DNA of 5,365 bases from Paracoccaceae bacterium (lineage in GTDB: Bacteria > Pseudomonadota > Alphaproteobacteria > Rhodobacterales > Rhodobacteraceae), in contig JALORM010000374.1 of NCBI GenBank assembly GCA_025458985.1, positions 1 to 5,365 on the forward strand, written 5' to 3'. The notes beneath the pieces were generated by a model that was not told where the DNA came from, ran no database searches, and saw only the letters and a list, made by a program, of their open reading frames with translations. Positions 1-5,365 of the stretch are shown here, piece by piece. How positions within the stretch are numbered: the first letter of the stretch is position 1; each line of letters opens with the position of its first letter. The position numbers were made by a program, and so were the translations under genes.

Positions 1-450
1 GGCGGGCCGGTGGAGCTGATAAAGGCGATGGCCAAGGTGCAGTCGCAGTCCACCTCGAACCCCTGCACGATCAGCCAGTGGGCTGCCGTCGAGGCGCTGG
101 AGGGGCCGCAGGACTTCCTGGCGCCCAACCGCGCCCTGTTCCAGCGCCGCCGCGACCTTGTGGTCGCGGCACTGAATGCCGCGCCGGGCATCGAATGCCC
201 GGTTCCGGAAGGCGCCTTCTACGTCTACCCCTCGAATGCCGGCTGCATCGGAAAGACCTCGGCCGGCGGGACGGTCATCGCCGACGACGAGGCCTTCGCG
301 ACCGCGCTCCTGGACGAAACCGGCGTGGCGGTGGTGCACGGCGCGGCCTTTGGCCTGTCGCCCCATTTCCGCATCAGCTACGCCACCTCCGACGCTGCGC
401 TGACCGAGGCCTGCGCCCGGATCGGGGGCTTCTGCGCGGGCCTCAGGTAG
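1..450 (+). CDS. PLP-dependent aspartate-type aminotransferase, C-terminal part (5' end outside window)
   Basis: The frame is open from the first base, so the gene begins upstream. About 149 codons are visible, somewhat more than a third of the usual ~400 residues of a class I aminotransferase (aspartate/prephenate type). The segment reading PVELIKAMAKVQSQSTSNP follows directly after the PLP-lysine region in this family, so the Schiff-base lysine itself lies off-window. GAFYVYPS (about 208-231) is the typical small-domain motif. FRISYATS near the end carries the arginine (codon 370-372) that in the family binds the substrate alpha-carboxylate. The enzyme would be a cytosolic transaminase exchanging amino groups between aspartate and 2-oxoglutarate or related acids. 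The GTG at base 10 is an internal valine, not a start. The stop overlaps the 3' end of the convergent LysR gene. Family assignment is firm; exact substrate is inferred. Confidence 0.93.
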   Translation, partial: GGPVELIKAMAKVQSQSTSNPCTISQWAAVEALEGPQDFLAPNRALFQRRRDLVVAALNAAPGIECPVPEGAFYVYPSNAGCIGKTSAGGTVIADDEAFATALLDETGVAVVHGAAFGLSPHFRISYATSDAALTEACARIGGFCAGLR

Positions 451-1369
451 CCGGACGGCTCCAACCCGCGATCTCGTCGGCCAGAAGGTCGAAGACAAGG
501 CGGATGCGGCGGCTGCTGTACAGTTCGCGGTGGGCGACGAGCCAGACGGGAAAGACGATGGGCGGGAAGCCCTCGACGACCAGTTCCTCGACCCCTGGCG
601 TCCGCGCGGCGACGGCATCGGCCATGAGCGAGATGCCCAGCCCCGCGCGGACCATTTCCCACACCACCACCGAGCTTTGCGAGAAGACGGGGATCGGGAG
701 GCCGGCGTGCGGCACCCCGTGCCGCGCCAGCTGCGCGCGCATCTCCGCAGGGCGATCCATCCCGATCAGCGCGACGCCGGCAAGATCGTCCAGATGCGCC
801 GGACGGCCATTCCGGACGATCCAGTCGGTCGCGGCGTAGAGGCCGGCGCGCGCGTCGGGCATCCGTCGGCCGATCAGCTCGGGGTCCTGGGGGCGGACAT
901 GGCGGATGGCGATGTCGGCCTCGCGGCGGCGCAGGTCGCTCAGCCGGTTCTCGGCGGCCAGGCCCAGCACGATCCCCGGCGCCTCGGACCGGAGCCGCCG
1001 GGCAAAGCCGGGCAGCAGGTAGGCGCAGAACGCGTCCGAGGCTGAGACGGTCACCTCGCCTTCCACGTCCTGCGCGTGGCCCGCCGCCGACAGCGCGACG
1101 CGGGCGGCCGCCTCCTCCATGCTGCGGACATGCTCCAGAAGGTCCCGCCCCGCCCGCGTCAGCAGAAGCGCCTTCCCCGACCTTTCGAACAGCGGAAGAC
1201 CGAGTGCCCGCTCCAGCGCCCTGACCTGACGGCCGAGCGTGGGCTGCGTGAGGCCAAGACCGCGCGCCGCGGCCGAGAGCGTTCCCGCCTCGGCCGTCGC
1301 CAGAAAGGATTTCAGGTGGTTCCAGTCGACCGACGCAGAGTGGAGGGCAGCCTTCATGCGCAAACGCAT
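443..1369 (-). CDS. LysR-family transcriptional regulator
   Basis: This 308-residue protein has the normal LysR length and layout. The N-terminal winged helix-turn-helix spans about residues 15-75 (DWNHLKSFLATAEAGTLSAA, then LTQPTLGRQVRALE as recognition helix and LPLFERSGKALLLT as wing). A linker helix follows to about residue 95, and a periplasmic-binding-protein-like effector domain runs from about 105 (GEVTVSASDAF) to the end, including GLGISLMAD near 243-251. The effector is unknown. Two ATG starts are possible, at 1369 and 1357. Neither has a clear Shine-Dalgarno sequence, and the domain begins after both; the longer form is given. The gene is divergent from the methyltransferase, the arrangement in which LysR proteins often control the neighbour and themselves. 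Its 3' end overlaps the convergent aminotransferase gene by 8 bases. Confidence 0.93.
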   Translation of the reverse strand: MRLRMKAALHSASVDWNHLKSFLATAEAGTLSAAARGLGLTQPTLGRQVRALERALGLPLFERSGKALLLTRAGRDLLEHVRSMEEAAARVALSAAGHAQDVEGEVTVSASDAFCAYLLPGFARRLRSEAPGIVLGLAAENRLSDLRRREADIAIRHVRPQDPELIGRRMPDARAGLYAATDWIVRNGRPAHLDDLAGVALIGMDRPAEMRAQLARHGVPHAGLPIPVFSQSSVVVWEMVRAGLGISLMADAVAARTPGVEELVVEGFPPIVFPVWLVAHRELYSSRRIRLVFDLLADEIAGWSRPAT

Positions 1370-1390
1370 AGCAGAAGGGCGTCTTTATGC
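1356..1390. promoter_or_regulatory. Candidate operator: two overlapping inverted repeats at the LysR/methyltransferase divergent promoter region
   Basis: ATGCG at 1356-1360 and CGCAT at 1365-1369 form a perfect 5-base dyad around CAAA. The second arm, read as GCATA (1366-1370), also pairs with TATGC (1386-1390) across 15 bases, giving three ATGC-type half-sites in 35 bases. The site sits on the start codon(s) of the LysR gene and about 60 bases upstream of the methyltransferase start, a place where a LysR protein could repress itself and act on the divergent gene. The 14-base dyad is not an exact T-N11-A LysR box. The repeats are seen; binding by the neighbouring regulator is inference. The remainder of the 78-base gap to 1447 holds only the methyltransferase ribosome binding site and no convincing promoter. 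Confidence 0.4.
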
Positions 1391-1433
1391 AATTCCCGCT
1401 GGCAGCAGCGTCCGCTAGACAGGCTGCGGCAGC

Positions 1434-1439
1434 AAAGGA
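1434..1439 (+). promoter_or_regulatory. Ribosome binding site of the methyltransferase gene
   Basis: AAAGGA ends 8 bases before the ATG at 1448. This purine-rich site decides the methyltransferase start, since the same frame is open much further upstream through the antisense of the LysR gene. Confidence 0.7.
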
Positions 1440-1447
1440 AGCCCGGC

Positions 1448-2074
1448 ATGACCACCGCCTCGCAGTTCTGGAACCGCGTCGCCGAACGCTACGCGGCAAG
1501 CACGATCTCCAACGTCGAGGCCTACGAGCACACGCTGACCCGCACGCGCGCACACCTCGGCCCCGGCGACCGCGTGCTGGAGATCGGCTGCGGCACGGCC
1601 AGCACGGCGATCCGCCTTGCCCCGTCCGTCGCGACCTACATCGCAACCGACTACGCCGCCGAGATGGTGCGCATCGGGCGTGAAAAGCTGGCACGTGGCG
1701 GACCGCCCAACCTGCAGATGCTGCGTGCCGGGCCGGGCGACGGCGCGCTGCCAGATGGGCCGTTCGACGCCGTGCTGGCCTTCAGCCTGCTGCACCTGCT
1801 GCCGGACCTGCCGGCTGCGCTGGCCGAGATGCGCGGCTTGCTGCGGCCGGGCGGGCTCCTGATCTCGAAGACGCCATGCCTGAGCGGGCCGTGGCATGCG
1901 CTGCGCCCGGTGCTGGGCGTGATGCGGCTGGCGGGCAAGGCCCCGCCCTCCGTCCGTTTCCTGTCACCCGCGCGGCTCGAACGCGCAATGACGGCGGCGG
2001 GGTTCGTCCTCGTCGAGGCAGCCGATCACAACACCCGCCCCGTCCGCCGCTTTGTCGTGGCGCAGCGACCCTGA
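1448..2074 (+). CDS. Class I SAM-dependent methyltransferase
   Basis: This 208-residue protein shows the Rossmann-like methyltransferase core. SAM motif I is VLEIGCGTA (residues 43-51), the acidic end of strand 2 is IATDYAAEM (D68), the post-II strand is FDAVLAFSLLHLLPD (106-120), and LLRPGGLLISKT (131-142) is the strand usually following helix D. The C-terminal part carries a typical AGFVLVE strand (184-190). It resembles small UbiE/methyltransferase-11 type cytosolic enzymes; the methyl acceptor cannot be deduced. The N-terminus (FWNRVAERYA) is characteristic of the group. Motif I ends in Ala51 instead of the commoner Gly. The start is fixed by a good ribosome binding site 8 bases upstream. 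The gene lies divergent from a LysR regulator, which may control it. The downstream gene has its own promoter candidate. Confidence 0.88.
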   Translation: MTTASQFWNRVAERYAASTISNVEAYEHTLTRTRAHLGPGDRVLEIGCGTASTAIRLAPSVATYIATDYAAEMVRIGREKLARGGPPNLQMLRAGPGDGALPDGPFDAVLAFSLLHLLPDLPAALAEMRGLLRPGGLLISKTPCLSGPWHALRPVLGVMRLAGKAPPSVRFLSPARLERAMTAAGFVLVEAADHNTRPVRRFVVAQRP

Positions 2075-2096
2075 CCCGCGCCCGCGCCGCACGGCT

Positions 2097-2125
2097 TTGA
2101 CAATGCGGGGCGCGCTTTCTACGGT
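2097..2125 (+). promoter_or_regulatory. Sigma-70-type promoter candidate for the 136-residue conserved protein
   Basis: A perfect -35 hexamer TTGACA (2097-2102) is followed after 17 bases by TACGGT (2120-2125), which matches the -10 consensus at the first two and last positions. Transcription would begin near 2132, leaving a leader of roughly 27 bases before the ATG at 2159. It lies in the 84-base gap after the methyltransferase stop. Confidence 0.55.
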
Positions 2126-2158
2126 GCGGGGGACCAACCCAAGGCCAGTCCGCCCGGC

Positions 2159-2569
2159 ATGTCCGATCTACCGCCCTACTATTTCCGGGTCCGCGAGCAG
2201 GGCGCGCTGGTCTTCCGCGTCGATGCCGAGAACCGCGCGCGGCGGCTGGAGCTGGAGCCGCTGGCGCTCGTCAACATCCGCAGCGGCGAGGTGAAGCCCC
2301 AGGGCGAGAGGGTGCTGTCGCCCGAAGACATGGCCGCGATCGAGGCGTGGATGGCCGAGCGGCGCGAGGTCCTTGCGGCCCGCGACGTCGACGACATCCT
2401 GCGGGCGGTCGACCACCTGAACCTGACCGCGCAGTGGGCGCAGTCGCGCGCGACCGACGAACAGCTCGAGGCGGTGACCGACGCGCTGCTTCTGGCCATG
2501 CACGACCTGCGCGGCGTCCTGGCGAAGAAGAAGGCCGACCGGCTCCTGAAGGCCCGCGACTTCGGCTGA
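2159..2569 (+). CDS. Conserved protein of unknown function, 136 residues
   Basis: I do not recognise a named domain. The protein resembles, from memory, small uncharacterised proteins present in many Rhodobacterales genomes; this could not be searched. Residues 7-53 look like a small beta sheet (YYFRVREQGALVFRVD, then LALVNIRSGEVKPQ). Residues 54-130 look mainly helical and charged (LSPEDMAAIEAWMAERREV, DDILRAVDHLNLTAQWAQ, EAVTDALLLAMHDLRGVLAK). There is no signal peptide, membrane segment or cysteine, so it is probably cytosolic. The start ATG follows a promoter candidate, but the ribosome binding site is poor (AAGG about 14 bases upstream). The codon use matches its neighbours. It converges with the minus-strand SDR gene, with 18 bases between the stops and no clear terminator hairpin there. 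Confidence 0.85.
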   Translation: MSDLPPYYFRVREQGALVFRVDAENRARRLELEPLALVNIRSGEVKPQGERVLSPEDMAAIEAWMAERREVLAARDVDDILRAVDHLNLTAQWAQSRATDEQLEAVTDALLLAMHDLRGVLAKKKADRLLKARDFG

Positions 2570-2587
2570 GCGGTAGCGCCCGCCCCC

Positions 2588-3232
2588 TCAGTAGGTGGCC
2601 CGCCCTCCGGAGAGGTCGAAGACCGCGCCCGTTGTGAACGAGTTTTCCTTCGTGCAGAGCCAGGCGATCATGTTCGCCGCCTCGTCCACTTCCAGGAACC
2701 GTCCCCGCGGGATCTTCGACAGCATGAAGTCGATGTGCGCCTGGCTCATCTGGTCGAAGATGCGGGTGCGGGCGGCCGCCGGGGTGACGCAGTTCACCGC
2801 GATGTCCTGGCCCGCGAATTCCTTGCCCAGCGTCTTGGTCAGCGCGATCACCGCAGCCTTCGAGGCGGAATAGGCCCCCGCGTTGGGGTTGCCCTCCTTC
2901 CCCGCGACCGAGGCGATGTTGACGACCCTCCCGTAGCCGTTCGCCGCCATCACCGGCAGCACCGCACGGCAGGTGAGCACGTCGATCCGCCCTTGAACAG
3001 CCGCGGTCGCACGCGCCGCCGCCTCGACCCCCGCGGCGTCGGTCACGTCGACTGCAGCGCCATGTGCCCGTTCGCCCAGCTGGGCGGCGCTGTCTGCGGC
3101 GAGCGCCCCGTCCATGTCCCACAGGTGCACAGTGGCCCCGCTGTCGTAGAGCCGCCGGGCAACGGCATAGCCGATCCCCTGCGCGCCGCCGGTCACCACC
3201 GCCACCTGTCCGTCCAGATCGTATCGGTTCAT
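2588..3232 (-). CDS. Short-chain dehydrogenase/reductase (SDR) with an apparent internal in-frame deletion
   Basis: This 214-residue protein is clearly a classical SDR: cofactor motif TGGAQGIG (14-21), catalytic Ser108 (NIASVAG), Tyr121 and Lys125 (YSASK), the VTPAAARTRIF segment after strand 6, and a C-terminus ending SGGRATY. Family members are usually about 245-250 residues. Here RIDVL (82-86) runs directly into TCRAVLP (87-93). In relatives these are separated by some 34 residues holding the NNAG motif and the NLxG helix with the fourth catalytic residue (Asn), and both are absent. The fold and activity are therefore doubtful. An intact version would be an NAD(P)-dependent sugar-acid or hydroxyacid dehydrogenase. 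The start at 3232 is chosen because it opens the canonical N-terminus (MNRYDLDGQVAVVTGG); upstream ATGs lie inside the preceding gene. That gene's stop is only 5 bases away, so this is the last gene of an operon. Confidence 0.88.
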   Translation of the reverse strand: MNRYDLDGQVAVVTGGAQGIGYAVARRLYDSGATVHLWDMDGALAADSAAQLGERAHGAAVDVTDAAGVEAAARATAAVQGRIDVLTCRAVLPVMAANGYGRVVNIASVAGKEGNPNAGAYSASKAAVIALTKTLGKEFAGQDIAVNCVTPAAARTRIFDQMSQAHIDFMLSKIPRGRFLEVDEAANMIAWLCTKENSFTTGAVFDLSGGRATY

Positions 3233-3237
3233 CGCCC

Positions 3238-4800
3238 CTACCCCAGTGCCGCGATCACGTCGGCGGTTTTCGTCACCAGCGCCACGTTCTGCAGCGCGTA
3301 GCCGATGCTCGCCCGGTGCCAGTCGGCGTTCATCGTGGAACACCCGTCCTCGGGGATCACCATGACATAGCCCTTGTCGGCCCCCGTGCGGGCGGTGTGC
3401 TCGATCGACATGTTGGTCCAGGCGCCGGTCTCGATCAGGATGTCACGGCCCTCGGCCTTGAGGATCGTCTCCAGATTGGTGCCTTCCCAGGCCGACATCC
3501 GCATCTTTTCGACCACATGGTCGCCCTCGGCCACTTCGGCGCCGGGCGCGGGCGCCGCACCCCAGGTGCCGCGCACCAGCGCGTTGGTGTCGACCACCCC
3601 TTCGAACAGCGGCGCGTTCAGCGTCAGGCCCTTCGCGCCGGGCGGCACCACGAAGTGCACATGGATCACCGGAACCCCAAGTCCCCGGCAGCGCGCGGCA
3701 AGGCGGCGGACGTTTTCGAGCGCGCCCTGCTCGCGGCAGTGCTGCGGGCTGCCCGAGGCGGCGAAGGCGCCGCCCTCCATCACCACGTCGTTCTGCATGT
3801 CCTGGATGATCAGCGCGCAGCGCCGCGCGTCGAGGCGCAGGGGTTCGCCGCCGGAAGGCGCCGAGGCGGCAGCGGCCGCCGCAGGCCGCGCCCGCATGAA
3901 GGGCTCGTTCCGCGGGCCAACCTTGACGTCGACCGCATAGACCGACGTGCAGGCGCAGACGTACAGCGTCCGCCAGTCCGCCCCGCCCCAGTGCAGGTTC
4001 GCGGCCAGTTCCGGAATCGCCACCTTGCCGATCAGCCGCCCCAAGGGCGCATAGACCCAGAGGCCCCCGGGCGCCGTCACCCAGACGTTGCCCTCGGCGT
4101 CGCATTTCATCCCGTCCGGCACGCCCGGCTTCAGGCTGTCCTTGATCCCGCTTGCGAAGACCCGCCCGTTCGCCAGCCTCTCGCCCTGCACCTCGAACAC
4201 CCGGATGTTCGCCTGTTCGGTGTCGTTGACGTAGAGCAGGCTTTCATCGGGCGAGAAGCAGAGGCCGTTCGGCTGGGTGAAGAGGTAGCGGTCGACCACC
4301 AGCTGCGGCTCGGCGCCCGGAGCGTTGCCGGGGGGCAGGCGGAACACGCCTTGCCAGCCCAGTTGCCGGGGGCGCTCGACGCCATAGTGCGGCATCCGCC
4401 CGTACCAGGGGTCGGTGAACCAGATGGACCCGTCGGACTTCACGCAGAGGTCGTTGGGGCTGTTGAGTTCCCGCCCCTCGAAATGGCTGCACAGCACCTC
4501 GCGCCGCCCGTCGGGGCGCAAGCGCGCGACCGAGGACGTGGCATGCTCGCAGACCAGAAGGTTCAGCTCCGCGTCATAGGTCATGCCGTTGCCCTTGTTC
4601 GAGGGCTTCATGACCTCGCGCACGCCCGCGCGGTCCAGCCGGCGGCGGGTGTCGGCGGGCATGTCGGAGAACAGCAGGTAGTGATCGACGGGATGCCAGA
4701 TAGGTCCTTCGGTGAAGGTGAAGCCATGCCCCGCCTGCCGGACGGGCGCATGCTCGTCGATCAGGCGGCGGAAGCCGGGGTCGAGCGCCTCGTGCGCCAT
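3238..4800 (-). CDS. Fusion protein: SMP-30/gluconolactonase-like domain plus isochorismatase-like hydrolase domain
   Basis: This 520-residue reading frame contains two enzymes. Residues 1-303 are an SMP-30/gluconolactonase beta-propeller with the expected divalent-metal ligands: Glu31 (FTEGP), Asn116 (SPNDL), Asn178 (QPNGL) and Asp229 (VPDGM). Such proteins hydrolyse sugar or other lactones. Residues 304-320 form a flexible Ala/Ser/Pro/Gly linker (RPAAAAAASAPSGGEP). Residues 321-520 are an isochorismatase/cysteine-hydrolase fold with Asp334 (IIQDMQND) and Lys432 (VVEKMRMSAWEGT). The nucleophile position in TNMSIEHTARTGADKGY is Ser465, where most members have Cys. No signal peptide is seen, so it is presumably cytosolic. 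The start lies 4 bases after the MBL-fold gene stop and the SDR starts 5 bases after this stop, so the three genes are likely co-transcribed. Substrates are unknown; a lactone opened by one domain and hydrolysed further by the other is inference. Confidence 0.92.
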   Translation of the reverse strand: MAHEALDPGFRRLIDEHAPVRQAGHGFTFTEGPIWHPVDHYLLFSDMPADTRRRLDRAGVREVMKPSNKGNGMTYDAELNLLVCEHATSSVARLRPDGRREVLCSHFEGRELNSPNDLCVKSDGSIWFTDPWYGRMPHYGVERPRQLGWQGVFRLPPGNAPGAEPQLVVDRYLFTQPNGLCFSPDESLLYVNDTEQANIRVFEVQGERLANGRVFASGIKDSLKPGVPDGMKCDAEGNVWVTAPGGLWVYAPLGRLIGKVAIPELAANLHWGGADWRTLYVCACTSVYAVDVKVGPRNEPFMRARPAAAAAASAPSGGEPLRLDARRCALIIQDMQNDVVMEGGAFAASGSPQHCREQGALENVRRLAARCRGLGVPVIHVHFVVPPGAKGLTLNAPLFEGVVDTNALVRGTWGAAPAPGAEVAEGDHVVEKMRMSAWEGTNLETILKAEGRDILIETGAWTNMSIEHTARTGADKGYVMVIPEDGCSTMNADWHRASIGYALQNVALVTKTADVIAALG

Positions 4801-4804
4801 CGGC

Positions 4805-5365
4805 CTACACCGGGAACCAGTCGCGCCGGGGCACGGTCTGCACCACCGGGCCGGGCACCGCGCCTTCCAGCCGGCCGACGACCTGCCCGCGCTCGATCTT
4901 CGCGGGCTTGTCGTGGACGGGCAGCAGGAACCTCGACCCGTTCAGGAGCTTCTTGATCGCCGCCTTCTCGGACCGCTTGGACCCGGCGTGGTTCCCGGTC
5001 ACCTGCGGCTCGTGGTAGTTCACCTGATAGAGCGGCTCGACGATCTGGTCGTTGAAGTCGTAGATCACGTCGCCGCAGATCGTCGCGCGGCCCTCGGCGG
5101 TCTCGACATGGACGTTCATCGAGCCTTCGGTATGGGCGTTCGCGGCTTCCATCACGACGCCCGGGATGATCTCGACCGGGCCGGACAGCTCAAGGTCCTC
5201 GAAGCGCAGCGCGTGGCGGGTGTGCAGCCGCTCGACCAGGTGCTGGATGTCGGGCTTGGGGTATTGCGGGTGCATCAGCCCCGAGACGGAACATTCCATC
5301 TCGCGCCGGTTGATGACGACGGTCGTGTTCATCGGGAAATGGTCGTCCTTGCCGGCATGGTCGAT
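4805..5365 (-). CDS. Metallo-beta-lactamase-fold hydrolase, AHL-lactonase-like (N-terminus outside window)
   Basis: The frame stays open to the right edge. The last bases encode IDHAGKDDHFP before the Met at 5332. DHAG is the second half of the HxHxDH metal-binding motif, so the ATG at 5332 is internal and the true start lies beyond the window. Further metal ligands follow in order: His in ANAHTEGSM (codon 5132-5134), the bridging Asp in CGDVIYDFN (codon 5069-5071) and the last His in LLPVHDKPAKI near the C-terminus. This spacing fits MBL-fold hydrolases annotated as N-acyl-homoserine-lactonase family, which hydrolyse lactones or other esters using two metal ions. Quorum quenching is not implied; the operon with an SMP-30 lactonase domain and an SDR points rather to catabolism of a small molecule. 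It is the first visible gene of the minus-strand operon. Confidence 0.88.
   Translation of the reverse strand: MDHAGKDDHFPMNTTVVINRREMECSVSGLMHPQYPKPDIQHLVERLHTRHALRFEDLELSGPVEIIPGVVMEAANAHTEGSMNVHVETAEGRATICGDVIYDFNDQIVEPLYQVNYHEPQVTGNHAGSKRSEKAAIKKLLNGSRFLLPVHDKPAKIERGQVVGRLEGAVPGPVVQTVPRRDWFPV

Noticed and set aside
1365..1392. Possible LysR promoter on the minus strand (TTGCAT, 16 bases, TATGCG), which would make the mRNA leaderless from the second ATG
   Set aside because: Both hexamers match consensus at only three positions, and the similarity is partly explained by the ATGC repeats.
1076..1447. N-terminal extension of the methyltransferase frame
   Set aside because: It runs antisense through the LysR gene. 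The methyltransferase N-terminus and a good ribosome binding site fix the start at 1448.
378..1694. Long minus-strand open frame overlapping the LysR and methyltransferase genes
   Set aside because: Its product is low-complexity and Arg/Ala-rich, and it overlaps two well-supported genes in other frames.
2540..2610. Bidirectional terminator between the convergent genes
   Set aside because: No stable hairpin followed by a T-run could be found in the 18-base gap or its edges.
3233..3343. Longer SDR start at 3343
   Set aside because: The extra 37 residues lie inside the upstream fusion gene and precede the canonical SDR N-terminus.
3064..4956. Very long plus-strand open frame (about 630 codons) opposite the MBL/fusion/SDR genes
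   Set aside because: It is an antisense frame kept open by high GC. Its translation is Arg/Pro/Gly-rich with no domain, while the opposite strand encodes three recognisable enzymes.
4805..5332. Treating the Met at 5332 as the start of the MBL-fold gene
   Set aside because: The frame continues upstream and encodes the DHAG metal-binding motif, so the gene is cut by the window edge.

Overview
The base composition is high-GC with strongly GC-biased third codon positions. From remembered family resemblance of the aminotransferase tail, the methyltransferase and the small conserved protein, the window looks like chromosomal DNA of an alphaproteobacterium, most likely Rhodobacterales (Rhodobacter/Paracoccus relatives). 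No database search was possible. No RNA genes, mobile elements, CRISPR arrays or large repeats were seen.

Left half (1-2569), ordinary-looking chromosome. It starts with the C-terminal part of a PLP-dependent aspartate-type aminotransferase (+). Its stop overlaps by 8 bases the 3' end of a convergent LysR-type regulator gene (-). A 78-base gap separates that regulator from a divergently transcribed class I SAM-dependent methyltransferase (+), and inverted repeats built on ATGC half-sites lie at and next to the regulator's start. A short gap with a good sigma-70-like promoter (TTGACA, 17 bases, TACGGT) then precedes a 136-residue conserved protein of unknown function (+).

Right half (2588-5365), an apparent catabolic operon on the minus strand, read from the right edge leftwards. 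A metallo-beta-lactamase-fold hydrolase, whose start lies outside the window, is followed after 4 bases by a 520-residue protein. That protein joins an SMP-30/gluconolactonase-like propeller to an isochorismatase-like hydrolase. Five bases later comes a short-chain dehydrogenase/reductase (SDR). The spacing implies co-transcription and possibly translational coupling. Two lactonase-type hydrolases, an isochorismatase-fold hydrolase and a dehydrogenase suggest stepwise ring opening and oxidation of a small lactone, sugar-acid or amide substrate, but the substrate cannot be read from the sequence.

The most notable points are all in this operon. The lactonase and isochorismatase-like domains are fused by an Ala-rich linker. 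The second domain has Ser where most family members have the nucleophilic Cys. The SDR appears to lack about 34 residues, including the NNAG motif and the catalytic Asn region, in a clean in-frame gap, so the last enzyme of the operon may be inactive.
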